A DNA stretch of 64,000 nt from Arthrobacter sp. StoSoilB20 (lineage in GTDB: Bacteria; Actinomycetota; Actinomycetes; Actinomycetales; Micrococcaceae): positions 3,224,001-3,288,000 of the forward strand of contig NZ_AP024651.1 in assembly GCF_019977295.1 (NCBI RefSeq). The letters are read 5' to 3'. The notes beneath the pieces are model-generated. The model saw only the letters and a list, made by a program, of their open reading frames with translations. It was not told the DNA's origin and ran no database searches. Within the stretch, counting starts at the first letter, position 1. Each line of letters begins with the position of its first letter. Below are positions 25,141 to 34,204 of this stretch, piece after piece. A program made the translations under genes and the position numbers.

Positions 25141-27057
25141 CTAGGACTTGGCGCGGGCGCGGTTGGCCTTGGCGCGCTCGTTGGAGTCCAGGATGACCTT
25201 GCGGATACGGATGGATTCCGGAGTTACCTCGACACACTCGTCTTCGCGGGCGAATTCGAGGGACTCTTCGAGGGTGAGGTCGCGCGGCGGCGTCAGGTTT
25301 TCGAAGGTATCGGAGGAAGCGGCACGCATGTTGGTGAGCTTCTTTTCCTTGGTGATGTTCACGTCCATGTCATCAGCGCGGGAGTTCTCGCCAACAATCA
25401 TGCCTTCGTAAACCTCGGAGGTGGGCTTGACGAAGAAGGAACCGCGCTCCTGCAGGTTGATCATGGCGAACGGCGTCACAACACCGGCACGGTCAGCGAT
25501 CATCGAACCGTTGGTACGGTATTCGATCGGACCGGCCCACGGCTCGTAGCCTTCGGAGATGGACGCAGCGATACCGGCGCCACGGGTGTCCGTCAGGAAC
25601 CGGGTACGGAAGCCAATCAGGCCACGCGCAGGGACGATGAACTCCATGCGGCACCAGCCGGTGCCGTGGTTGGCCATGTTGGTCATGCGGCCCTTGCGGG
25701 CAGCCATGAGCTGCGTGACGGCGCCAAGGTATTCCTCGGGGACATCGATGGTCATGTGTTCCATCGGCTCGTGCAACTTGCCGTCGATGGTCTTGGTGAC
25801 TACCTGCGGCTTGCCCACGGTCAGCTCGAAGCCTTCGCGGCGCATCTGCTCCACCAGGATGGCAAGCGCGAGCTCGCCACGGCCCTGGACTTCCCAGGCG
25901 TCGGGACGCTCAGTGGGGAGAACCTTGATGGAGACGTTACCGATCAGTTCCTTGTCCAGGCGATCCTTCACCTGGCGGGCCGTGACCTTGGCGCCCTTGA
26001 CCTTGCCGGCCAGCGGCGAAGTGTTGATACCGATCGTCATGGAGATCGCGGGATCGTCCACGGTGATCAGCGGCAGCGGCTGCGGGTTCTCGGCGTCGGT
26101 GAGGGTTTCACCAATGGTGATTTCCTCGATGCCGGCGACGGCGACGATCTCGCCGGGTCCAGCGGACTCGGCCGGAACGCGGGTCAGTGCCTTGGTGGCG
26201 AGCAGTTCGGTGATCTTGACGTTCTTGAGCTCACCGTTGGCGCGTGCCCAGGCAACGGTCTGGCCCTTGCGGAGCGTGCCGTTGTAGATGCGAAGCAGGG
26301 CAAGGCGGCCAAGGAACGGCGAAGCGTCCAGGTTGGTCACGTGTGCCTGCAGCACGCCGTCCGGGTTGTACGTCGGAGCGGGGATGTGCTCGATGATGGT
26401 CTTGAAGAGGGGCTCGAGGTCCTCGTTCTCCGGTGCCGAGCCGTTCTCGGGCTGGTCCAGGGACGCGCGGCCAACCTTGGCGGCAGCGTAGACGACGGGA
26501 ACTTCGAGGACCTTGTCGAGGTCCAGGTCCGGAACTTCGTCGGCGAGGTCGGAAGCGAGGCCAAGGAGCAGGTCCATGGACTCGTGGACGACCTCATCGA
26601 TGCGGGCATCGGGACGGTCGGTCTTGTTGACCAGGAGGATGACCGGCAGGTGCGCAGCAAGGGCCTTGCGGAGCACGAAGCGGGTCTGCGGCAGCGGGCC
26701 CTCGGAGGAGTCGACCAGCAGGACGACTCCGTCAACCATGGACAGGCCGCGCTCTACCTCGCCACCGAAGTCGGCGTGGCCAGGGGTGTCGATGACGTTG
26801 ATGGTGATGGTCTCGCCGTTGGACGACGGGCCGTTGTAGGCAACCGTGGTGTTCTTGGCGAGGATGGTGATGCCCTTTTCGCGTTCCAGGTCACCGGAGT
26901 CCATGACACGGTCCTCAACCTCACCATGGGAAGCGAAGGAGTTGGTCTGCTTGAGCATGGCGTCGACCAGGGTGGTCTTACCGTGGTCAACGTGTGCGAC
27001 GATCGCGACGTTGCGCAGATCGCTCCGCGACGCAGTGTTGGTGATGGTTTCAGACAT
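25141..27057 (-). CDS. typA: Translational GTPase TypA/BipA
   Basis: A 638-residue ribosome-associated GTPase. The G1 motif AHVDHGKTT lies near residue 20, G3 DTPGHADFGGEVER near 80, and G4 NKTDRPDAR near 135. Domain II, an EF-G-like domain and the BipA-specific C-terminus follow (KLTNMRAASSDTFENLTPPR). It aids ribosome assembly and translation under stress or cold. The length matches the family. The upstream 280 bases hold no other gene. Confidence 0.95.
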   Translation of the reverse strand: MSETITNTASRSDLRNVAIVAHVDHGKTTLVDAMLKQTNSFASHGEVEDRVMDSGDLEREKGITILAKNTTVAYNGPSSNGETITINVIDTPGHADFGGEVERGLSMVDGVVLLVDSSEGPLPQTRFVLRKALAAHLPVILLVNKTDRPDARIDEVVHESMDLLLGLASDLADEVPDLDLDKVLEVPVVYAAAKVGRASLDQPENGSAPENEDLEPLFKTIIEHIPAPTYNPDGVLQAHVTNLDASPFLGRLALLRIYNGTLRKGQTVAWARANGELKNVKITELLATKALTRVPAESAGPGEIVAVAGIEEITIGETLTDAENPQPLPLITVDDPAISMTIGINTSPLAGKVKGAKVTARQVKDRLDKELIGNVSIKVLPTERPDAWEVQGRGELALAILVEQMRREGFELTVGKPQVVTKTIDGKLHEPMEHMTIDVPEEYLGAVTQLMAARKGRMTNMANHGTGWCRMEFIVPARGLIGFRTRFLTDTRGAGIAASISEGYEPWAGPIEYRTNGSMIADRAGVVTPFAMINLQERGSFFVKPTSEVYEGMIVGENSRADDMDVNITKEKKLTNMRAASSDTFENLTPPRDLTLEESLEFAREDECVEVTPESIRIRKVILDSNERAKANRARAKS

Positions 27058-27340
27058 GCGTTAATGACTCGATTCAGTGGTGAAGTCAGCTGTTTGTATC
27101 CGCGCGCATACCTGATCGACTTGATCGGAACACACAGCGAAAAGACCCCGGGACACAGGGCACCTGCATCCAGTCTAAACGCAGTTGCATTTCCCAGCCT
27201 AAAAAGCAAGCCATTGACCTGCCGAATGTGGTGCTGCTCACATATCGTCACGCTTTAGTAACCGCTACTCCAGATGCTGGATTTTCTGTTCGTTGTGCCT
27301 CATGATTGCTGCAGAACCAGTGCCACACGGAGACCCATTG

Positions 27341-28183
27341 ATGCGACAATCTTCGGCCGCGTTCCGCCTGCTCGCACCATTGATCGCCATCGGCGTTCTG
27401 GCAACAGGCTGCGGACCCAGCCCCACTAACCCCGCTTCCACACCCACCCGATCTGCTGCGCCCGGGCCCGCCCAGACAGCCGCTGCCCCGCCCCTGCGGG
27501 CCGCTCAGGCCCCCGGAGCCTTGGACCTGCCTGTCGGCTCGCTCTACAAGAACCCGGCGAACAACCGCAATGAAGTGGTGCTCGCCGACGTGCGCCACAC
27601 GGCCGTACTGATCGGCGACTCCCAGGCCATGCCCAAGGACTCGTGGCCGCAGCAAGGCATCGCAGCCCTGGGCTACAAGTTGCTGGTAGTGGGCATGGGC
27701 GGCACGGGCTTTGTGGCCTCCAACGGCAAAACAGGCAACTACATCGACGCCCTGCAGCGCGGAGACTGGATACTCCCCTATGGAGATCCGCCGTTGATCG
27801 TGGTGCAGGGCGGCGGCAACGACGCTTCCCAGAAGGCAACGGACGCACAGATCACCAGTAACGCCGAGCGCCTGCTGGCCGCCTTGAAGAAGCGCTACCC
27901 AGGCGCAGCCGTCGCCATGATCGGCACCTTGGCACGCGGGGCTGACAATGGTGGGGGTCGTCGGACGGAAGTCGATGCCCTCCTTGGACGTATCGCTGCG
28001 AAACACGGGATTCCCTTTGTCAGCACGGGCGACTGGCTCACCCGCTACAACGCCGTAGGCGATCTCCAGGATGGGGTGCACCTCAAACCCTCCGGCCACG
28101 CCAAGCTTGGTGGGGTTCTGGCGAAGGAGCTCGGCGCCCTGGGCCTCACTGCACGCCCGGACAGCGCCATCCCGGCGAAGTAG
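27341..28183 (+). CDS. SGNH/GDSL hydrolase lipoprotein
   Basis: A 280-residue exported protein. The signal peptide ends in a lipobox (VLATGC, about residue 20), followed by a Pro/Thr/Ala-rich linker. The catalytic domain carries block I LIGDSQAM (Ser nucleophile), the Asn of VQGGGND and the C-terminal DGVHLKPSGH with Asp and His. Esterase or acyl-hydrolase activity at the cell surface is expected; the substrate is unknown. ATG 27341 is chosen over an upstream in-frame start because the signal peptide begins there and GGAG precedes it. Confidence 0.85.
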   Translation: MRQSSAAFRLLAPLIAIGVLATGCGPSPTNPASTPTRSAAPGPAQTAAAPPLRAAQAPGALDLPVGSLYKNPANNRNEVVLADVRHTAVLIGDSQAMPKDSWPQQGIAALGYKLLVVGMGGTGFVASNGKTGNYIDALQRGDWILPYGDPPLIVVQGGGNDASQKATDAQITSNAERLLAALKKRYPGAAVAMIGTLARGADNGGGRRTEVDALLGRIAAKHGIPFVSTGDWLTRYNAVGDLQDGVHLKPSGHAKLGGVLAKELGALGLTARPDSAIPAK

Positions 28184-28305
28184 CCCGCGGCGTCGTCGTC
28201 TCCTGCGTTGTGGCGTCGTCCGCGGCTGGCGTTGTGAGGCCCGCTCTGCTCGGTTCATGGGCCTTGAGACGCGCAAAGCGGGCCCCGCAACAAGCGTTTT
28301 AACGG

Positions 28306-28345
28306 CAAGAGCCGGTGGTTTCCTTTCGGAACCCACCGGCTCTTG
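28306..28345. terminator. Bidirectional terminator between SGNH gene and peptide ABC operon
   Basis: Perfect 13-bp arms (CAAGAGCCGGTGG and complement) around a 14-base loop. It lies between convergent genes. Confidence 0.8.
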
Positions 28346-28377
28346 TTGTGAACGGCTTCTTGAACGTACGACGCCGG

Positions 28378-30093
28378 TCAGGCCACTTCCGGCGGCAACA
28401 GCAGCGAACCACCCGGGATCGCATCCAGGAGTGCTTGCGTGTAGGTTTCGCGAGGGTTGTCGAAGACGTCATCCGTGCTGCCCGTCTCCACAAGCTTGCC
28501 CTTTTGCATGACGCAGACGTGATCCGCGATCTGGCGAACAACCGCAAGGTCGTGGGTAATGAACAGGTACGTCAGGCCAAGGTTGTCCTGCAGATCAGCC
28601 AGCAAGTTCAGCACCTGTGCCTGGACCAGGACGTCCAGGGCCGAAACAGCCTCGTCACAGATGATGACTTCCGGGTCCAGCGCCAAGGCGCGCGCGATGG
28701 CGATGCGCTGCCTCTGCCCACCGGAAAGTTCGTTGGGGTAGCGGCGCATTGTGGACTGCGGAAGTGCCACCTGGTCCAGGAGCTCCCGGACCTTCTTTTC
28801 GCGGCTGGCCTTGTTGCCGATCTTGTGTGTCCGCAACGGCTCTTCGATGGTCCGGAAAATGTTGTACATCGGATCAAGCGAACCGTAAGGGTCCTGGAAG
28901 ATGGGCTGGACGCGCCGGCGGAACTTGAACAGGTCCTTGCTGTTGAGCGTGGACGTGTCGACGCCGTCGAAGATGATCTTCCCTGACGTCGGCTCAAGCA
29001 GGTTAAGAACCATCTGCGCCACGGTCGACTTGCCGGATCCGGACTCCCCAACGATCGCTGTTGTGGTTCCTCGTTTGACGGCAAAGGAGACAGAGTCCAC
29101 AGCCGTGAAATCCGTAGCCTTGCCGATGCCTCCGCGAAGCTTGAAGACTTTGGTCAGGTTTTCAACCTTCAGAACCTCCTCGGGAAGAGCCGCCTCAACA
29201 ACTACCGGCTCGGTAGGGGCCAGCAGTTCCTCCGATTCGAGGCCCTGTTCCTTTGCCACTTGGATTCGTCGCGAAGCCAACGACGGCGCCGACGCAACCA
29301 GTCGCTTCGTGTAAGGGTGGCGCGGATTACGGAGCAGCTCAAGTGACGGGCCGGACTCCACTACCTGCCCCTTGTACATGACAACCACCTTGTCCGCGCG
29401 CTCGGCTGCAAGGCCGAGGTCGTGGGTGATGAGCAGAACAGCCGTGCCCAGTTCGGAAGTCATCTTGTCCAAGTGATCCAGAATCTGTCGCTGAACGGTG
29501 ACGTCAAGCGCCGAAGTTGGTTCATCCGCGATCAAGAGTCGTGGCTGGCACGACAACCCGATTGCAATGAGCGCACGTTGGCGCATGCCGCCGGAGAACT
29601 CGTGCGGATACTGCTTAGCCCTGCGTGAGGCATCAGGCAGGCCCGCCTCAGAGAGTACTTTGGCAACATCTTCGGGCCCGGAGGGAAGCCCGTTGGCTTT
29701 CAAAGTTTCCTTGACCTGGAAACCAATTTTCCATACGGGATTCAGGTTGGACATAGGGTCCTGGGGAACCATGCCGATTGAGTTTCCACGCAGCTCGATC
29801 ATTCGCTTCTCGCTGGCATGTGCAATGTCTTCGCCGTCAAAGAGAATCTCTCCGCCGGCGACCCGCCCATTGCCGGGGAGCAAACCGATCGCGGCCAGGG
29901 CCGATGTGGACTTTCCTGAGCCTGACTCACCCACAATCGCTACAGTCTCACCGGGCATGACCGTTAGGTGGGCATTCCGCACTGCGTTGACTTCACCATT
30001 ACTCGTAGTGAAGTTGATAGCGAGGTTTCTGATCTCCAGCAGCGGACGCTCCGAGCCGGCGACTTCTTCCTTGATATGAACCGGAGAGCTCAT
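28378..30093 (-). CDS. Oligopeptide ABC importer, fused ATP-binding protein (DppD-DppF type)
   Basis: A 571-residue protein with two complete ABC domains in tandem (about 15-270 and 305-565). Each has Walker A GESGSGKST, an LSGGQRQR- or FSGGMRQR-type signature and Walker B ([20 protein letters not shown]). Both carry the oligopeptide/dipeptide family C-terminal extension. One chain therefore replaces the two ATPases of Opp/Dpp systems. ATG 30093 has AAAGGCGA at good spacing; ATG 30108 five codons upstream overlaps the permease stop (ATGA) and is the alternative. The last gene of the operon. Confidence 0.9.
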   Translation of the reverse strand: MSSPVHIKEEVAGSERPLLEIRNLAINFTTSNGEVNAVRNAHLTVMPGETVAIVGESGSGKSTSALAAIGLLPGNGRVAGGEILFDGEDIAHASEKRMIELRGNSIGMVPQDPMSNLNPVWKIGFQVKETLKANGLPSGPEDVAKVLSEAGLPDASRRAKQYPHEFSGGMRQRALIAIGLSCQPRLLIADEPTSALDVTVQRQILDHLDKMTSELGTAVLLITHDLGLAAERADKVVVMYKGQVVESGPSLELLRNPRHPYTKRLVASAPSLASRRIQVAKEQGLESEELLAPTEPVVVEAALPEEVLKVENLTKVFKLRGGIGKATDFTAVDSVSFAVKRGTTTAIVGESGSGKSTVAQMVLNLLEPTSGKIIFDGVDTSTLNSKDLFKFRRRVQPIFQDPYGSLDPMYNIFRTIEEPLRTHKIGNKASREKKVRELLDQVALPQSTMRRYPNELSGGQRQRIAIARALALDPEVIICDEAVSALDVLVQAQVLNLLADLQDNLGLTYLFITHDLAVVRQIADHVCVMQKGKLVETGSTDDVFDNPRETYTQALLDAIPGGSLLLPPEVA

Positions 30094-30104
30094 GGCTTCG
30101 CCTT

Positions 30105-31088
30105 TCATCGTTTGCGGGCCTTGGGATCCAAGGCATCACGGAGGGCATCGCCGAGCATGATGAAGCTCAGGACTGTGATCGACAGCGCGATAGCCGGGTA
30201 CAGCAACGGCATGGGGTTTGAGCGCAAGGAAGCCTGAGCTGCCTGAATGTCATTGCCCCAGGACATAACGCTGGGTGGCAACCCAATTCCAAGGAAGGAG
30301 AGGGTTGATTCAGCGACGATGAAGGTGCCGAGGGAAATCGTTGCCACGACGATGATCGGAGCCAGTGAGTTCGGCAGCACGTGGCGCAACAGGGAACGGA
30401 AGCGCGAGACACCAAGCGAACGAGCGGCTACGACAAAGTCGGCGTTTCTCACCTCGATCACAGCACCGCGGGTGATGCGTGCGATCTGAGGCCAGCCAAA
30501 GACAATCAGGATCAACACCAGCGTCCACACTGTGCGGTTGGCACGGAAAACGGGGAGCTGCATCATCACAATGGCGCCGAGGATCAGCGGCAATGCGAAG
30601 AAGATGTCCGTCAGGCGTGCAAGGAGGGCATCCGCCCAGCCACCGTAGTAACCCGCGAGGGCACCAACAATGCCGCCGAATAGAACGACGCCGATAGTAG
30701 TGAACAGACCGACGGTAACCGATGAACGAGTACCGAAGATGACACGGGCATAGACGTCACAGCCCTGCTGTGTGAAGCCCAGCGGGTGCCCACTGGTAGG
30801 TCCGCCATCCGAGTTTGCCAACTGGCAGGCCTCATTTGAGGGATCAATTTGCGAGAACAAGCCAGGGAAGAGCGATACCACGACGACGGCCAGGATCATG
30901 ATGGCCGAAATGATGAACAGCGGCTGCTTGCGCAAGTTCTTCCATGCCTCACCCCAAAGGCTTGACGGAGCGCTGTCTTCCTTGACCTTGTCGGTGGCCT
31001 GGAGGGGCGTTTCGTCCAGGTCGGCAACAAAGTGCTCGATGTGTCGCCGGGAGGTGTCCTGCCCGGTCAGGTTACTTTCAGGAGTCAT
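30105..31088 (-). CDS. Oligopeptide ABC importer permease (DppC type)
   Basis: A 327-residue permease with an N-terminal cytoplasmic extension of about 55 residues, an OppC N-terminal helix, an extracytoplasmic loop (about 90-125), and the BPD_transp core with the EAA loop near 220-240 (VVAARSLGVSRFR). ATG 31088 has AGGA upstream and overlaps the DppB stop by 11 bases; the longer open frame upstream lacks support. It works with DppB as the membrane channel. Confidence 0.9.
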   Translation of the reverse strand: MTPESNLTGQDTSRRHIEHFVADLDETPLQATDKVKEDSAPSSLWGEAWKNLRKQPLFIISAIMILAVVVVSLFPGLFSQIDPSNEACQLANSDGGPTSGHPLGFTQQGCDVYARVIFGTRSSVTVGLFTTIGVVLFGGIVGALAGYYGGWADALLARLTDIFFALPLILGAIVMMQLPVFRANRTVWTLVLILIVFGWPQIARITRGAVIEVRNADFVVAARSLGVSRFRSLLRHVLPNSLAPIIVVATISLGTFIVAESTLSFLGIGLPPSVMSWGNDIQAAQASLRSNPMPLLYPAIALSITVLSFIMLGDALRDALDPKARKR

Positions 31089-32007
31089 AGCGGATCCTCG
31101 GGTCAAGCCAGGCGTAAAGGAGGTCAACAAGCAAGTTGGAGAGACAGTAGATCAACACCAACACGGTGACAATGGAGACCACGGTGGGACCTTCACCCGA
31201 CAAGACGGCCCGATAAAGCCTGTTGCCCACGCCGGGAACGTTGAAGATGCCCTCAGTAACAATTGCTCCACCCATCAGGGTGCCGAGGTCTGCCCCCAGG
31301 AACGTCACAACTGGGATCAGCGAGTTCCGCAGAATGTGGACGTTGACAACCCTGAAACGGGACAAGCCCTTAGCGGTCGCTGTACGAACGTAATCGGCGT
31401 TCATGTTTTCGATCACGCTGGTTCGAGTCAATCGCAGAACGTAGGCGAAGGATGCCAGGCCAAGAACAATTGCCGGCAATATCAGGTCCTGCACTGTTGC
31501 GGCAGCACTGACAGTCGGTTTCGCCCAACCCAACTGCACACCGATGAAGAACTGAAGAATGAAGCCCAGCACGAAGATCGGGATGCCAATGACAATCAGC
31601 GAAGCGATCAGAACGGTGCCGTCGAACAACTTCCCCTTGCGAAGACCAGCTACAAGACCGAAAGCGATACCGAAGACGGCTTCAAAGATGAGAGCCATCA
31701 CTGCAAGGCGGGCTGTAACCGGGAAAACCTCGCCGAGGACTGCCGCGATGGGCCGACCGGAGAAGTCTTGTCCAAGGTCAAAAGTGAAGATGCTCTTCAG
31801 GTAAAGCAAATACTGGATGATGAAGGGCTGGTCCAGGTTGTACTGGGCACGCAGCTTGGCCGCGACCGCTTCATTAACAGGCTTATCGCCAAAGAGCGCG
31901 GCAATGGGGTCGCCAGGAAGGCTGAAGACCAGGAAGTAGACCAGCAGTGTAGCTCCCAGGAAAACAGGGATCAGCTGGAGGAATCGTTTGAGGATGTATG
32001 TGGCCAT
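31078..32007 (-). CDS. Oligopeptide ABC importer permease (DppB type)
   Basis: A 309-residue permease that starts with the family's MATYILKRFLQLIPVFLG helix. The BPD_transp core contains an EAA loop (YVRTATAKGLSRFRV, about 205-220). It follows the solute-binding protein gene by 210 bases that hold two hairpins, probably reducing readthrough so that the receptor is made in excess. It overlaps the next permease gene. Confidence 0.9.
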   Translation of the reverse strand: MATYILKRFLQLIPVFLGATLLVYFLVFSLPGDPIAALFGDKPVNEAVAAKLRAQYNLDQPFIIQYLLYLKSIFTFDLGQDFSGRPIAAVLGEVFPVTARLAVMALIFEAVFGIAFGLVAGLRKGKLFDGTVLIASLIVIGIPIFVLGFILQFFIGVQLGWAKPTVSAAATVQDLILPAIVLGLASFAYVLRLTRTSVIENMNADYVRTATAKGLSRFRVVNVHILRNSLIPVVTFLGADLGTLMGGAIVTEGIFNVPGVGNRLYRAVLSGEGPTVVSIVTVLVLIYCLSNLLVDLLYAWLDPRIRYDS

Positions 32008-32129
32008 CAGCGCATCACACCTCGATCAGCAGGCACCCTGTGCAGGGGTGCAGCGGAGTTGTTCATCGAAGAACCTTTTCGTCTGATGTGCAAACGGTCC
32101 ATGCCGAGGCAAAGTAGGCCTGCACAAGG

Positions 32130-32210
32130 ACGCCCAACCGGAGTTGGGCGTCATTGATTTGCAACGTGAGACGGCGGCGGACGCGCTCAGCTGAGCACCT
32201 CCGCCGCCGT
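32130..32210 (-). terminator. Two hairpins between the peptide-binding protein and permease genes (attenuator)
   Basis: On the minus strand an 11-bp stem (32171-32181 with 32200-32210, ACGGCGGCGGA) comes directly after the binding-protein stop, and a second 9-bp stem (32130-32138 with 32143-32151) follows. Neither has a T-run, so partial termination or mRNA stabilisation is more likely than full termination. Confidence 0.6.
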
Positions 32211-32217
32211 TTCGCGG

Positions 32218-33855
32218 TTACTTGCCAGTGATGTTGTAGTACAGCGGGACGCCGTCCCAACCGTAGTCAACATTCGTGACGCCAGTGCTCCAGCCACCCT
32301 GTGATACCTGGTACCACAGCGGGATAGCGGGAAGGTCCTGCAGCAGGATTTCCTGGGCCTTGTTCATGGCCTTGTTACCCTCGGCAACCGAAGGTGCAGA
32401 CAGTCCGTCGGAAATCGCCTTGTCAAAGGTCGGGTTTTCATAACGGGCGTCGTTCGAGCCAGCGCCGGTCTTGTAGATCGGGCCGAGGAAGTTGTACAGC
32501 GACGGGTAGTCTGCCTGCCAGCCGGCACGGATTGCACCAGTCAGTTTGCCGGTGGTTGCAAGATCGCGTGCTTCCTTGAAGGTTGCGAACGGAAGTCCCT
32601 CTGCCTTGATGCCGAGGTTGTTCTTGAGCTGGTTGGTCAGAGCCTCAACCCAAGCCTTGTGGCCACCCTTGTCAGCGTTGTAGGCAATGGTGAAGGCCGT
32701 GTTCGGATCCCACTTCTGGATGGCATCTGCCTTGGCCCAGAGGTCCTTGGCCTTGGTGGCGTCGAACTTCAGGTTGTCCGAGCCCGGAATGCTGTCGCTG
32801 TAACCGTCCAGGACGGGAGCAGTGAAGTCCTTTGCCGGCTGACGGCCGCCGCTGAAGATCACCTTGGTGATTTCTTCCCGGTTGATGGCCATGGAGATAG
32901 CCTGGCGGCGGAGCTTGCCAGCTTCGCCACTCCATTCCGGAAGGTACTCCGGGATAGCGATGGTCTGGTTACCTGCGTAGGGCTTCTCGATGAAACGATC
33001 GCCCAGGTCCGACTTGAAGTTCTTCAGTGCGCTCGTGGGGATGACCTGAAGGATGTCCAGGTTGTTGGACAGGAGATCCTGGTAGGCAGCGTCGTCGTTC
33101 TGGAAGATCTTGAACGTCACGCCGCCGTTCTTCGCCTTGCGGGGACCGTTGTAGTCCGCGTTCGGTACAAGCTGGATCTGCACGTTGTGCTGCCAGCCGT
33201 TTTCGGCCATCTTGTACGGGCCATTGCCTACCGGCTTTTCGCCGTAGGTCTTCGGGTCGGCCAGGGCGGCTGATGGGATCGGCATGAATGCGGTGTAGCC
33301 AAGGCGAAGCGGCCAGTCGGATTCAGGCTGCTTGAGCTCAACGGTGAAGGTGGTGTCGTCCACAACCTTCAATCCGGACATGGTCTCTACAGTGGAACCC
33401 TCTGCGCTGGTTTCGTCGTAGCCCTTGATGCTCTCGAAGAAGGTGGCGCTCAACTGGGCGTTCTTAGCCGCAGCGCCGTAGTTCCACGAGTCCACGAAGG
33501 TCTTGGCCGTGATGGCCTCGCCGTTGGTGAACTTCTGGTCCTTCTTGATCTTGATGGTGAAATTCTGTGCGTCCGGCGCTTCGATGGACTCCGCCAACTC
33601 GTTGACGGGCTTACCGGAAGGGTCGTAGCTGACGAGACCGGAGAAGATCAGCGTGGCAATCTTGCCGCCCCCGACTTCGTTGATGTCTGCCGGCATGAGC
33701 GGGCGCTGCGGCTCTGAGCCGTCGGCAATGATGACCTTGTTCGGGTCGCCCGCCGATGTACCGGAGTCGTTGCTGCCGCCGCCACCGCAACCGGTAGCTG
33801 CGAGGGCGATGATCGCCGCTACGCCTAGAGCTTTGGAAGTGCGCGAGAAACGCAT
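32218..33855 (-). CDS. Oligopeptide ABC importer substrate-binding lipoprotein
   Basis: A 545-residue SBP family 5 protein. The signal peptide ends at the lipobox ALAATGC (about C23) and a Gly/Ser linker follows. Family features include the VSYDPSGKPVNELAESIE stretch and the long two-lobed receptor fold of oligopeptide- and dipeptide-binding proteins. ATG 33855 has AGGAGG four bases upstream; the frame is open further but has no support. It is the first gene of the operon and captures peptides for the DppB/DppC/ATPase importer. Exact specificity is unknown. Confidence 0.92.
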   Translation of the reverse strand: MRFSRTSKALGVAAIIALAATGCGGGGSNDSGTSAGDPNKVIIADGSEPQRPLMPADINEVGGGKIATLIFSGLVSYDPSGKPVNELAESIEAPDAQNFTIKIKKDQKFTNGEAITAKTFVDSWNYGAAAKNAQLSATFFESIKGYDETSAEGSTVETMSGLKVVDDTTFTVELKQPESDWPLRLGYTAFMPIPSAALADPKTYGEKPVGNGPYKMAENGWQHNVQIQLVPNADYNGPRKAKNGGVTFKIFQNDDAAYQDLLSNNLDILQVIPTSALKNFKSDLGDRFIEKPYAGNQTIAIPEYLPEWSGEAGKLRRQAISMAINREEITKVIFSGGRQPAKDFTAPVLDGYSDSIPGSDNLKFDATKAKDLWAKADAIQKWDPNTAFTIAYNADKGGHKAWVEALTNQLKNNLGIKAEGLPFATFKEARDLATTGKLTGAIRAGWQADYPSLYNFLGPIYKTGAGSNDARYENPTFDKAISDGLSAPSVAEGNKAMNKAQEILLQDLPAIPLWYQVSQGGWSTGVTNVDYGWDGVPLYYNITGK

Positions 33856-34204
33856 TCCGCCTCCTATGAGTCGTGGAGTTGAGCAGGGGAAGTTCGTGAC
33901 ATCCCCCAGGCACAGGCACAGTTTCCTACTGTGACGTTGCCTACATGTGAGTGTAAGCCTACCCACATTGTGTCCGGATATTGGGACTTGCTGGCCAAAC
34001 TGTAACCGTTCCGCAACCTACACATGCCTAAATTGCCGCGGATTTCAAGTCAAACGTTACCCGGTGGTAGCATTCGCTGTCTGACAGCAGGACAGGACGC
34101 TTTAATCGCGAAAAAGGACCCTGGTTCTGTCGAACCAAGGTCCTTTGAGATACCGCGTGGCTTATGTTGCGAATGCCTTGTCAGTTGTGCTGTGCCGGCT
34201 CAGG
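33856..34204. other. Intergenic region upstream of the peptide ABC operon
   Basis: About 350 bases without a credible gene. It holds the promoter region of the binding-protein gene on the minus strand and, at 34113-34146, a terminator for the membrane-protein gene that ends at 34205. Nothing else was recognised. Confidence 0.7.
34113..34146 (-). terminator. Terminator after the membrane-protein gene at 34205
   Basis: 15-bp arms with one mismatch (AAAGGACC-TGGTTC type) around a four-base loop. On the minus strand the stem is followed by TTTTT. Confidence 0.85.

Noticed and set aside
25003..27258. A 751-codon plus-strand frame over typA
   Set aside because: It is antisense to typA, whose motifs are complete. 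The Val/Gly/Asp-rich translation is the usual shadow of such a gene.
27058..27340. A riboswitch or small RNA upstream of typA or the SGNH gene
   Set aside because: No known aptamer pattern or strong hairpin was recognised; the region looks like ordinary promoter sequence.
30772..32157. A 461-codon plus-strand frame over the two peptide permease genes
   Set aside because: It is antisense to both permeases, which have full membrane and EAA motifs.
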